This document shows positions 1 to 6,497 of a DNA stretch of 13,770 bases, in pieces. A model generated the notes under the pieces. That model had not been told where the DNA came from, searched no databases, and saw nothing but the letters and a program-made list of their open reading frames with translations. Made by a program: the position numbers and the translations under genes. The stretch's first letter is position 1, and each line of letters begins with the position of its first letter. This DNA comes from RGIG5270 sp045538635 (lineage in GTDB: Bacteria; Verrucomicrobiota; Lentisphaeria; Victivallales; Victivallaceae): NCBI GenBank assembly GCA_045538635.1, contig JAZSRU010000134.1:1-13770 (forward strand), given 5' to 3'.

Positions 1-504
1 AGTGTAAGCGTTCATGGAAGAAATATTGATGATGTTGCATCCTTCTCTTCCTATCATCTGTTTTGCGAATGCCTGGGTGGGAATAAGAGTTCCGAGGAAG
101 TTCAGGTTGAAAACAAAACCGACACCTGCGGGGTCGAGGTCAAAGAAAGAGGTCAAACCTTCGATTTCGCCTTTGAGGTCTTCCGGGAAAAGATATTCTT
201 TGGAGGTAGTGCCTTTGGGGTTGTTGCCGCCGGCGCCGTTGACGAGGATATCGCAGGGACCGAAAGTTTCGGAAACGGTTTTTTCGGCAGCTTTGGGGCT
301 TTCGATATCGAGAACGTTTGCGGAAATGCCGATAGCGGTTCCGCCGTTTGCGGTGATTTCGTCAGCGACTTTTTTTGCTGCTTCTTCTTTGAGGTCGAGG
401 ATGGCGACTTTTGCGCCGGCGGAAGCGAGAGCTTTTGCCATTACGCTGCAGAGGATGCCGCCTCCGCCGGTTACAACGGCAACTTTTCCATTCAATTTTT
501 TCAT
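1..504 (-). CDS. SDR-family oxidoreductase, D-mannonate oxidoreductase type (5' part, cut by window edge)
   Basis: The visible 168 residues are the N-terminal two thirds of a short-chain dehydrogenase. A Rossmann strand is followed by the glycine-rich loop TGGGGILCS at residues 12-20. NGAGG at 89-93 stands in for the usual NNAG, and the catalytic Ser region ISSM lies at 161-164. The catalytic Tyr-Lys would fall beyond the edge. The last Gly of the canonical TGxxxGxG loop is Cys here. That loop, together with FFDLDPAGVGF (120-130) and NLNFLGTL (133-140), is what I remember from SDR proteins annotated as D-mannonate (fructuronate) oxidoreductase, which interconvert D-fructuronate and D-mannonate with NAD(P)H in hexuronate breakdown. 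Family membership is clear; the substrate is inferred from recall. The start is set by AAGGAG five bases upstream. The gene reads leftwards from its own promoter at 557-584. Confidence 0.88.
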   Translation of the reverse strand, partial: MKKLNGKVAVVTGGGGILCSVMAKALASAGAKVAILDLKEEAAKKVADEITANGGTAIGISANVLDIESPKAAEKTVSETFGPCDILVNGAGGNNPKGTTSKEYLFPEDLKGEIEGLTSFFDLDPAGVGFVFNLNFLGTLIPTQAFAKQMIGREGCNIINISSMNAYT

Positions 505-530
505 AAAAACTCCTTAATTAAGTTGATTAA

Positions 531-540
531 ATACGATATG
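531..540. promoter_or_regulatory. Shared 10-mer downstream of the SDR -10 box (possible operator)
   Basis: CATATCGTAT on the minus strand begins 17 bases after the last base of the -10 box. With flanking bases it forms AATAC-ATATC-GTATT, a 5-bp inverted repeat. The same 10-mer occurs at 12568-12577, 16 bases after the likely -10 box of the secreted carbohydrate-binding-like gene. A common regulator is possible; two sites are too few to show it. Confidence 0.25.
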
Positions 541-556
541 TATTATATATATAATG

Positions 557-584
557 AATATAGTACAAAAAATCATACTTTCAA
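557..584 (-). promoter_or_regulatory. Putative sigma-70-type promoter of the SDR gene
   Basis: On the minus strand, TTGAAA (584-579) is separated by 16 bases from TATATT (562-557). This matches the geometry of the rpsL promoter in the same window. The predicted transcript has a leader of about 45 bases before the ATG at 504. Confidence 0.6.
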
Positions 585-625
585 GTTATTTTGTATTTTA
601 AACCTGAAAATATTATGCAAAAGGT

Positions 626-653
626 TTGAATTTGCTGAAAAATGTGTTACTTT
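626..653 (+). promoter_or_regulatory. Putative promoter of the small membrane-protein gene
   Basis: TTGAAT (626-631), a 16-base spacer and TACTTT (648-653) lie about 30 bases ahead of the chosen ATG at 684. The -10 box is weak, but the -35 box and the spacer match the other promoters in the window. Confidence 0.4.
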
Positions 654-683
654 ACAGAAACACATAAAATAAGGAAGCACAAT

Positions 684-1073
684 ATGGGCAGACGGAAAAA
701 GGATGATGGTACATTTTTGCTGACACTTGGCTTGTTCGGTGCCGGGTGGCTTGCATGCAAAGCTGCAAAAGCATTATTCTCAATGCCGAAAATACCGAAT
801 CCACCGCCTCAGTCAAAGTTGACTGATGAGGATAATGAATTTGCTGCATTTGTTTTTGGTGTTTTTTTTCTGATAATTTCGGTGCTGTTGGTGTGGTGCA
901 GTGAAATTTTCGTTCCGCTTTTTGCGGTTCCGTTGATTTCTTTTATTATTGGGTTTTCATATCGCCGCAAGCGTTTGAAGAAAAAAGTTCTTCAGCAAAA
1001 GATTCCGTTTGTGTCCAACAAAGCTCCCGTGGTAAAACAGGATTTATCCGGAAAAGGCTCAAAAATAAAGTAA
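684..1073 (+). CDS. Small membrane protein of unknown function
   Basis: I do not recognise this 129-residue protein. It opens with a basic stretch (GRRKKDD), followed by a hydrophobic Gly/Ala-rich segment at about 11-32. A short proline-rich linker at 35-43 (MPKIPNPPPQ region) comes next, then two adjacent strongly hydrophobic segments at about 53-72 and 75-92. The tail begins with YRRKRLKKK (93-101). By the positive-inside rule the tail should be cytoplasmic. An upstream in-frame ATG exists at 642, but it would overlap the putative -10 box. The ATG at 684 has AAGGAA at 671-676, seven bases upstream, so I chose it. The gene stands alone between an outward-facing SDR gene and the ribosomal cluster, with its own promoter and terminator candidates, so context gives no function. 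It is probably real because of the start signal and the coherent membrane topology. Confidence 0.6.
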   Translation: MGRRKKDDGTFLLTLGLFGAGWLACKAAKALFSMPKIPNPPPQSKLTDEDNEFAAFVFGVFFLIISVLLVWCSEIFVPLFAVPLISFIIGFSYRRKRLKKKVLQQKIPFVSNKAPVVKQDLSGKGSKIK

Positions 1074-1107
1074 TATGTCATTTCCGGATATAGATTTTTT
1101 TGCCTTT

Positions 1108-1165
1108 ACGCGGGAATAATTTCAAAAAATGAATTGATTTTTGCCCGCGTTTTGCGTTTTTGCGA
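1108..1165 (+). terminator. Putative intrinsic terminator after the small membrane-protein gene
   Basis: ACGCGGG (1108-1114) pairs perfectly with CCCGCGT (1144-1150). Inside it, CAAAAA (1123-1128) can pair with TTTTTG (1138-1143), leaving an 8-base bulge. The hairpin is followed by TTTTGCGTTTTT. The long loop makes it less certain than the terminator after rpsS. Confidence 0.5.
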
Positions 1166-1183
1166 AAAAAAATGAAAAAAAAC

Positions 1184-1211
1184 TTGAAAAAAAGTTTATA
1201 AATGCTATATT
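1184..1211 (+). promoter_or_regulatory. Promoter of the str-S10 ribosomal operon
   Basis: TTGAAA (1184-1189), 16 bases, TATATT (1206-1211). An overlapping alternative -10, TATTAT (1208-1213), gives an 18-base spacer. The DNA upstream is A-tract-rich (runs of A between 1165 and 1193), as in strong ribosomal promoters with UP elements. It is the only good promoter-like match before rpsL and would give a leader of about 90 bases. Confidence 0.7.
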
Positions 1212-1217
1212 ATCAGA

Positions 1218-1310
1218 CTTTTGTATCTAACTTTTTTATATATAAACGCATGAACCGGATCCAAAGTAGCTGGGAAATGGTTCGACAAACAAAGAAAAAC
1301 AGGTAAAAAT
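1218..1310 (+). promoter_or_regulatory. 5' untranslated leader of rpsL
   Basis: About 90 bases of transcribed leader are predicted. TGAACC (1251-1256) can pair with GGTTCG (1279-1284), including one T-G wobble, around a 22-base interior. The Shine-Dalgarno before rpsL is weak (ACAGGT, ending six bases before the ATG), which would suit translational control. I cannot assign it to a known leader family. Confidence 0.35.
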
Positions 1311-1715
1311 ATGCCGACAATCAATCAGTTGGTCCGTTTCGGACGCGACAAAAAAATTAAAAAGAGCAAGTCAAAAGCTCTGAGTGCCTGCCCGCAGCGC
1401 AGAGGTGTCTGTTTGCAGGTTACCACCCGTACCCCCAAAAAGCCGAACTCGGCTTTGCGTAAAATTGCCCGTGTGCGCTTGACTAACGGTCAGGAAGTTA
1501 CCGCTTATATCGGCGGTGAGGGCCACAACCTTCAGGAACACTCCGTCGTTCTCGTTCAGGGCGGTCGTGTCCGCGACCTTCCCGGTGTCCGTTACCACAT
1601 CGTCCGTGGTGCCCTCGACAGTCTCGGTGTTGAAAAACGCCGTCAGGCTCGTTCCCGTTACGGCGCCAAACGCCCCGTTCCCGGTCAGGAAGATACCGGT
1701 AAGAAGAAAAAATAA
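1311..1715 (+). CDS. rpsL: 30S ribosomal protein S12
   Basis: S12 sits at the decoding centre of the 30S subunit and contributes to codon-anticodon inspection. The 134-residue protein carries the conserved loops TPKKPNSALRK (41-51) and GGRVRDLPGVRYH (84-96), plus GEGHNLQEHS (69-78). It is slightly longer than the E. coli protein because of a Lys-rich tail (TGKKKK). Numbering coincides with E. coli counted from Met. Lys43 is retained, but position 88, Lys in E. coli and most bacteria, is Arg (codon CGC). The Asp89 that RimO methylthiolates in E. coli is present. First gene of the cluster, 80 bases ahead of rpsG. Confidence 0.98.
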   Translation: MPTINQLVRFGRDKKIKKSKSKALSACPQRRGVCLQVTTRTPKKPNSALRKIARVRLTNGQEVTAYIGGEGHNLQEHSVVLVQGGRVRDLPGVRYHIVRGALDSLGVEKRRQARSRYGAKRPVPGQEDTGKKKK

Positions 1716-1795
1716 GCCGTATTTGATGTACGCTGCTTAACATTCGCTCAAACAGGCGGATGATGAAAACAAATTAATTATTAAGGACTGTTTAC

Positions 1796-2266
1796 ATGAG
1801 AAGACACAGTGCAGAAAAAAGGGAACTCATTCCCGATGCAAAATATAACAGCGAGTTGGTCGCTCGTCTCATCAATACCATTATGAGCCGCGGCAAAAAA
1901 TCAACCGCTCAGGGCATCGTTTACGGTGCATTTGATCTTATTCAGCAAAAGAAATCTGACATGGATCCTTTGGAAGTTTTCCTCCAGGCTCTCGAAAATG
2001 TCAAACCCAAACTCGAAGTCAAGAGCCGTCGTATCGGTGGTGCAAACTATCAGGTCCCCATCGAAGTCGCTCCTGAACGCCAGGTCGCTCTGGCTATGCG
2101 TTGGATCGTTTCATATTCACGCGGCCGCAAAGGCAAATCAATGGTCGAATCCCTCGCCGGCGAACTCCTTGACGCTTTTGAAAACACCGGTTCTTCTATC
2201 AAGAAAAAAGAAGATACCTTCAAAATGGCTCAAGCCAACAAGGCTTTTGCTCACTTCCGCTTCTGA
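1796..2266 (+). CDS. rpsG: 30S ribosomal protein S7
   Basis: S7 nucleates assembly of the 30S head by binding the 3' major domain of 16S rRNA and lines the E site. At 156 residues it is the usual bacterial length. Recognisable parts are the N-terminal RRHSAEKRELIPD (2-14), the Lys/Arg-rich hairpin region SRRIGGANYQVPIEV near 78-92, and ALAMRWIVSYSRGRKGKSM near 98-116. AAGGA at 1783-1787 sets the start. In E. coli S7 controls its own operon through the rpsL-rpsG gap. Here that gap is 80 bases, and I saw no convincing homologous fold in it. Confidence 0.97.
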   Translation: MRRHSAEKRELIPDAKYNSELVARLINTIMSRGKKSTAQGIVYGAFDLIQQKKSDMDPLEVFLQALENVKPKLEVKSRRIGGANYQVPIEVAPERQVALAMRWIVSYSRGRKGKSMVESLAGELLDAFENTGSSIKKKEDTFKMAQANKAFAHFRF

Positions 2267-2278
2267 TGGAGAACTATC

Positions 2279-4384
2279 ATGGAAAAGGAAAAAGTATTTT
2301 CAGAATCACCAGACCGCAAAATCAGTTTGCGTGAAGCCCGTATTATCGGTATCATGGCTCACATCGACGCCGGTAAAACCACCCTTTCAGAACGCGTGCT
2401 TTTTTATTGCGGTTTGAGCCACAAGATCGGTGAAACCCACGAAGGTACCGCCACCATGGACTGGATGGAACAGGAACGCGAACGCGGTATTACCATTACC
2501 TCCGCTGCTACTACTGCTATGTGGAAAGGTCATCGTATCAACCTCATCGATACTCCCGGACACGTTGACTTCACCGCTGAAGTTGAACGCTCTCTGCGCG
2601 TTCTCGACGGCGCTGTTGCAGTTTTCTGCTCCGTCGGTAAAGTTCAGCCCCAGTCTGAAACCGTTTGGCGTCAGGCTCAGAAACACGGCGTTCCGATTAT
2701 CGCCTGTATCAACAAAATGGACCGTACCGGTGCCGACTTCTACGGCGCTGTCGAAGAAATTCATACCAAACTCGGCGCAACCGCAGTTCCGATCATGCTT
2801 CCGATCGGTTCAGAAAACAGCTTCGCCGGTGTCGTTGACGTTCTCGCCAACAAAGCTTACATCTATGAAGATGAAGCCGGTTTGAAGATGGTCGAAGAAG
2901 ATGTCCCTGCCGATATGGTCGAAAAACGCGAACAGTGGTTCCGTCATCTCGTTGAATGCCTCGCTGAAGTCGATGAAGAAATCATGGAAATCTTCCTCGC
3001 TGACGAAATGCCCTCCGTCGAGCAGATCCGCGTCGCTCTCCGTAAAGCAACTCTCGCATCCGCAGTCGTTCCCGTCTGCTGCTGCTCCGCTTTCAAAAAT
3101 AAAGGCGTCCAGAAACTTCTCGACGCCGTTGTTGAATATCTCCCCAGCCCCGTTGATGTCTGGGAAATCAAAGGTTCAGACCCCGTTACCGGTGACGAAA
3201 TTGTCCGTCATGCCGGTGATATGCAGCCCTTCAGCGCATTGGTCTTCAAGATCATGTCTGACCCGTTCGTCGGTAAACTTTACTTCTTCCGCGTGTACTC
3301 CGGTATTGCCGCACAGGGTATGAGTGTTTACAATCCCCGTACCGGCAAACGCGAACGTCTGGGCCGTCTGCTTCAGATGCACTCCAATCAGCGCAGTGAA
3401 ATCAAGGAAGTCTTCTCCGGCGATATCGCAGCTGCTGTCGGTCTGAAAAACGTTACTACCGGTGATACCATCTGTTTGGAAGAACATCCCATTGTTCTCG
3501 AAAGTATGACTTTCCCCGAACCCGTTATCTCCGTTGCAGTTGAACCCAAAACTACTGCAGAACGCGATAAACTTTCCAAAGGTCTTATCGCTCTGGCTGA
3601 AGAAGATCCCACCTTTACCGTCCGCAGTGACGAAGAAACCGGACAGACCATCATCGCCGGTATGGGTGAACTTCACCTCGAAATCATTCTTGACCGCTTG
3701 ATCCGTGAATTCAAAGTTGAATGCAACACCGGTGCTCCTCAGGTTGCTTACCGCGAAGCATTGCTCGGTTCTTCCGATGCCAACGTCAAGTTCGTCCGTC
3801 AGTCCGGCGGTCGTGGTCAGTATGGTCATGTTGTTATCAACCTGATCCCCCTCGAAAGAGGTGCAGGTATTATTATTGAAAACAAAGTCGTCGGCGGTAA
3901 TATTCCCAAAGAATACATCAAACCGACCGAAGCCGGTATCCGCGAAGCTGCTGCATCCGGTGTTTTGGCAGGTTATCCGCTCATCGACTACAAAGTTGAG
4001 ATCATCGACGGTTCTTATCACCCCGTTGACTCTTCCGAAATGGCGTTCAAAGTCGCCGGTTCAATGGCTCTCAAAGAAGCTGCTAAAAAAGCAGGTCTTG
4101 CATTGCTCGAACCGATCATGCGCGTGGATTTGACCACTCCGGATGAAAACATGGGTGACTTGATCGGTGACATCACTTCCCGCCGCGGCAGCATTGTTGA
4201 AATCAATGCCAACACCACCGCAAGCTTTACCAAAGTTACTGCACAGATCCCGCTGTCAGAACTTTTCGGTTATGCAACTGCGATCCGTTCGCTCTCACGC
4301 GGCCGTGCTTCCTATTCAATGGAACCGTCACATTTCGAAAGAGTACCTAAACAAGTTCAAGATAAAGTAGTGGAGAATAAATAA
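2279..4384 (+). CDS. fusA: Elongation factor G (translocation GTPase)
   Basis: EF-G catalyses GTP-driven movement of tRNAs and mRNA after peptide-bond formation. The 701-residue length is standard. The GTPase motifs are intact: AHIDAGKT (27-34, P-loop), the switch I region GITIT (70-74), DTPGH (91-95) and NKMD (145-148), with the SAF element of G5 further on. Downstream, the domain II, III, IV and V landmarks appear in order, including GQYGHV of domain IV and the C-terminal RGRASYSMEPSHFERVP. It starts 12 bases after rpsG with GGAG at 2268-2271. It ends in TAATG, sharing one base with rpsJ. tuf, which normally follows fusA in many bacteria, is absent here. Confidence 0.98.
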   Translation: MEKEKVFSESPDRKISLREARIIGIMAHIDAGKTTLSERVLFYCGLSHKIGETHEGTATMDWMEQERERGITITSAATTAMWKGHRINLIDTPGHVDFTAEVERSLRVLDGAVAVFCSVGKVQPQSETVWRQAQKHGVPIIACINKMDRTGADFYGAVEEIHTKLGATAVPIMLPIGSENSFAGVVDVLANKAYIYEDEAGLKMVEEDVPADMVEKREQWFRHLVECLAEVDEEIMEIFLADEMPSVEQIRVALRKATLASAVVPVCCCSAFKNKGVQKLLDAVVEYLPSPVDVWEIKGSDPVTGDEIVRHAGDMQPFSALVFKIMSDPFVGKLYFFRVYSGIAAQGMSVYNPRTGKRERLGRLLQMHSNQRSEIKEVFSGDIAAAVGLKNVTTGDTICLEEHPIVLESMTFPEPVISVAVEPKTTAERDKLSKGLIALAEEDPTFTVRSDEETGQTIIAGMGELHLEIILDRLIREFKVECNTGAPQVAYREALLGSSDANVKFVRQSGGRGQYGHVVINLIPLERGAGIIIENKVVGGNIPKEYIKPTEAGIREAAASGVLAGYPLIDYKVEIIDGSYHPVDSSEMAFKVAGSMALKEAAKKAGLALLEPIMRVDLTTPDENMGDLIGDITSRRGSIVEINANTTASFTKVTAQIPLSELFGYATAIRSLSRGRASYSMEPSHFERVPKQVQDKVVENK

Positions 4385-4707
4385 TGGCTACCGGTAAAAA
4401 ACAAAAAATCCGCATCCGTCTTCAGGCTTATGAGTCAAGAATTCTGGATCAGTCGGTTAACGAAATCCTGGAGACCGCCAAACGCACCGGTTCAATGGTT
4501 GCAGGTCCCATTCCGCTTCCGACCAGAGTCGAACGTTTTACAGTCAACCGTTCACCTCACGTTGACAAAAAATCAATGGATCAGTTCGAGATCCGCACTC
4601 ACAAACGCGTTATGGATATCATCAATCCGACTTCCAAAACCGTTGATGAACTCAAGAAATTGAGTTTGCCCGCCGGCGTTGATATTTCTATCAAAATCGG
4701 TATGTAA
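4384..4707 (+). CDS. rpsJ: 30S ribosomal protein S10
   Basis: S10 is a 30S head protein and, as NusE with NusB, part of transcription antitermination complexes. The 107 residues match the family length. Diagnostic stretches are KIRIRLQAYESR (8-19), GPIPLPTRVERFTV (41-54) and SMDQFEIRTHKR (64-75). The start overlaps the fusA stop by one base (TAATG), and GGAG at 4372-4375 lies inside fusA, so the two are probably translationally coupled. It opens the S10 gene order but is followed by an unusually long gap before rplC. Confidence 0.97.
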   Translation: MATGKKQKIRIRLQAYESRILDQSVNEILETAKRTGSMVAGPIPLPTRVERFTVNRSPHVDKKSMDQFEIRTHKRVMDIINPTSKTVDELKKLSLPAGVDISIKIGM

Positions 4708-4712
4708 TTGAA

Positions 4713-4734
4713 AAAGACTCCGCAAGGAGTTTTT
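4713..4734 (+). terminator. Hairpin with GCAA tetraloop just after rpsJ (terminator or attenuator candidate)
   Basis: ACTCC (4717-4721) and GGAGT (4726-4730) enclose GCAA, a GNRA tetraloop. The stem extends through a G-T pair and AAA/TTT to nine pairs, and the T-run is largely consumed by the stem. It starts six bases after the rpsJ stop. It may terminate or attenuate transcription between rpsJ and rplC, or protect an mRNA end after processing. Confidence 0.5.
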
Positions 4735-4742
4735 GAAAAGGT

Positions 4743-4765
4743 CCCCCCGTGGCGTTGACGGGGGG
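4743..4765 (+). promoter_or_regulatory. GC-only hairpin in the rpsJ-rplC gap
   Basis: CCCCCCGT (4743-4750) and ACGGGGGG (4758-4765) form a perfect 8-bp stem with the 7-base loop GGCGTTG. No T-run follows, so it is not a simple terminator. It lies between the GCAA hairpin and the larger structure at 4780-4850. Confidence 0.55.
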
Positions 4766-4779
4766 CAGTAAATAAGTCA

Positions 4780-4850
4780 GCCTCCGGGATGCACAAAATG
4801 ACGGATTCTGCGTGAGCAGAAAACTGATTTGAGCAAACATCCCGACAGGC
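4780..4850 (+). promoter_or_regulatory. Two-tier stem structure upstream of rplC (candidate ribosomal-protein leader RNA)
   Basis: GCCT (4780-4783) pairs with AGGC (4847-4850). CGGGATG (4785-4791) then pairs with CATCCCG (4838-4844), giving eleven pairs interrupted only by a 1x2 internal loop. Inside, TTCTGC (4806-4811) and GCAGAA (4816-4821) form a perfect hairpin capped by GTGA, a second GNRA tetraloop. The element ends 43 bases before the rplC Shine-Dalgarno. In other bacteria L4 and other r-proteins control the S10 operon through leader RNA. That this is such a site is inference. Confidence 0.5.
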
Positions 4851-4904
4851 AGGTACCAATGCGTTGACCGATTAAAGCGTATGTACTTAAAGAAAGGAAC
4901 AAAT

Positions 4905-5543
4905 ATGAAAAACTTAATCGGCAAAAAAATCGGCATGACCCAGGTCTACGATGAAGCCGGCAAACTGATCCCCGTAACGGTGATCGAGGCTGGTCCCTGC
5001 GTTGTTGTCGATGTCAAAACCGTGGAGCGTGACGGTTATTCCGCACTCCAGCTGGGTTATGGCGTCAAAAAAGCCAAGAATTGCAGCAAGGCTAAAATCG
5101 GCCATTGCGCAAAAGCCGGCTTGACCGAAATTCCCGCTGTCCTGCGTGAGTTCCGTACTGCTCAGGATGAAGAAATTGCTCTCGGTACCGTTTTCAAAGC
5201 GGATGTATTCGAAGCTAATGACTATTTGGATGTCACCGGCATCATCAAAGGACGCGGTTTCCAGGGCGTCGTCAAACGTTACAATTTCGGCGGCGGTCGT
5301 GCTTCTCACGGCGGTATCTGGACTCGTCGTCCCGGTTCTATCGGCTGCCGTGAATGGCCCGGTAACGTTATTAAAGGCAAAAAGATGCCCGGTCACATGG
5401 GTAACGTACGCCGTACCGTTCAGAACCTTCAGGTTGTCCGTGTAATGGCTGAAGACAATGTGCTTTTGGTCCGTGGTGCTGTTCCCGGAGCAAACGGCGG
5501 AACTCTTTTGATCCGTCAGGCAATTAAAAAACAGGGAAAGTAA
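4905..5543 (+). CDS. rplC: 50S ribosomal protein L3
   Basis: L3 is an early 50S assembly protein whose central loop reaches towards the peptidyl-transferase centre. From the ATG at 4905 the protein has 212 residues (E. coli 209). It starts MKNLIGKKIGMTQV and contains GRGFQGVVKRYNF (117-129), RRPGSIG (141-147), KGKKMPGHMGN (157-167) and GAVPGANGG near the C-terminus. An in-frame ATG at 4881 would add eight residues, but AAGGA at 4894-4898, six bases upstream, supports 4905. The loop reads CREWPG at 148-153, so the Gln150 that PrmB methylates in E. coli is Glu and is followed by Trp. It begins after the structured 197-base gap. Confidence 0.97.
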   Translation: MKNLIGKKIGMTQVYDEAGKLIPVTVIEAGPCVVVDVKTVERDGYSALQLGYGVKKAKNCSKAKIGHCAKAGLTEIPAVLREFRTAQDEEIALGTVFKADVFEANDYLDVTGIIKGRGFQGVVKRYNFGGGRASHGGIWTRRPGSIGCREWPGNVIKGKKMPGHMGNVRRTVQNLQVVRVMAEDNVLLVRGAVPGANGGTLLIRQAIKKQGK

Positions 5544-5555
5544 TTGGTGAATAAC

Positions 5556-6185
5556 ATGTCAAAAACTTTGGATATACTTGATTGCAAGGGTGCTCGCGTA
5601 GGCGAATACGTTATTCCTGATACTGCTCTTGAAATGGAAAAAGGCGAACAGGCTGTTCGCGACGTCGTTGTCGCTTTCCTCGCTGAATTGCGTGCAGGTA
5701 CTGCCAGCACCAAGACCCGCGGTGAAGTCTCCGGCGGCGGTGCCAAGCCTTTCCGTCAGAAGGGTACCGGCCGTGCCCGCGCAGGTTCCAGCCGCAGTCC
5801 TATCTGGCTGGGCGGTGGTGTGATTTTCGGACCGAAACCCCGCAGCTATGCTAAAAAAGTCAACAAGAAGATCATGACTCTGGCTCTTCGTCGTGCCTTT
5901 ACCGAACGCGTCGTTGACGGCGATATCGTTGTCGTTGACAAATTCGATCTGCCCGATCACAAGACCAAGAGTGCCAAGGCTGTCCTCGATGCACTCAAAG
6001 TCATGGAACGCACCGTTCTTTTGTCAATGCCCGAATATGATGAGACTACCGTTTGCGCCACCGGCAACCTCGCAGGTGTCGTTCTTCGCAAATCTCAGAG
6101 CATGAACGTTTATGAACTGCTCCGTTTCAACAAGGTGGTTTTCACCAAGGACGGACTTGATGCATTCATCAAGCGTTTGGGATAA
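5556..6185 (+). CDS. rplD: 50S ribosomal protein L4
   Basis: L4 binds domain I of 23S rRNA. Its long loop lines the narrow part of the peptide exit tunnel, and in many bacteria it represses its own S10 operon. From ATG 5556 it has 209 residues. The conserved loop TKTRGEVSGGGAKPFRQKG (52-70) and GTGRARAGSSRSP (70-82) are intact. GGTGA at 5546-5550, five bases upstream, supports this start. In-frame TTG (5544) and GTG (5547) codons directly after the rplC stop are less likely. The gap to rplC is 12 bases. Because L4 is encoded here, the structured RNA ahead of rplC is a natural candidate target. Confidence 0.96.
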   Translation: MSKTLDILDCKGARVGEYVIPDTALEMEKGEQAVRDVVVAFLAELRAGTASTKTRGEVSGGGAKPFRQKGTGRARAGSSRSPIWLGGGVIFGPKPRSYAKKVNKKIMTLALRRAFTERVVDGDIVVVDKFDLPDHKTKSAKAVLDALKVMERTVLLSMPEYDETTVCATGNLAGVVLRKSQSMNVYELLRFNKVVFTKDGLDAFIKRLG

Positions 6186-6197
6186 GGAGAGTGAATC

Positions 6198-6479
6198 ATG
6201 AAATCTTCATTTGATGTTATCAAAGCACCGTTGGTTACCGAAAAAAGCAATGCCCTCGCTGCAGAAGGCAAATACGCTTTCAAGGTAGATGTTAACGCTG
6301 AAAAGATCGAGATCGGTAAAGCTGTTGAAGAACTCTTTAACGTCAAAGTCAAATCAGTCAATGTTATGAATTACTCCGGCAAAGCTAAACGCGCCGGCCG
6401 TTCCAACAAAATGGGTCACCGTGCTGATTGGAAAAAGGCCATCGTTACTCTCGCCGAAGGTACTATTGAAATTATTTAA
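6198..6479 (+). CDS. rplW: 50S ribosomal protein L23
   Basis: L23 sits at the exit of the peptide tunnel and docks trigger factor and SRP. The 93 residues begin with the family signature FDVIKAPLVTEKSN (5-18). Next come YAFKVDVNAEKIEIGKAVEE (27-46) and VKSVNVMNYSGKAKRAGR (51-68). AAGGAG overlaps the rplD stop, with the ATG twelve bases after that stop. Length and order (L4-L23-L2) are standard for the S10 cluster. Confidence 0.96.
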   Translation: MKSSFDVIKAPLVTEKSNALAAEGKYAFKVDVNAEKIEIGKAVEELFNVKVKSVNVMNYSGKAKRAGRSNKMGHRADWKKAIVTLAEGTIEII

Positions 6480-6497
6480 CCTTGAGGAACATTTAAA

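Noticed and set aside
1716..1795. rpsL-rpsG gap as an S7-binding site like that of E. coli
   Set aside because: I could not draw a convincing matching fold by eye in these 80 bases, so I make no claim.
3176..4021. Long open frame (281 codons) antisense to fusA
   Set aside because: It is the shadow of a strongly biased highly expressed gene, has no Shine-Dalgarno and its composition resembles no protein family; fusA is intact beneath it.
4733..4771. Possible 12-codon leader peptide starting at TTG after AAGGAG in the rpsJ-rplC gap
   Set aside because: Only three bases separate AAGGAG from the TTG, too close for normal initiation, and the AAGGAG lies largely inside the GCAA hairpin.
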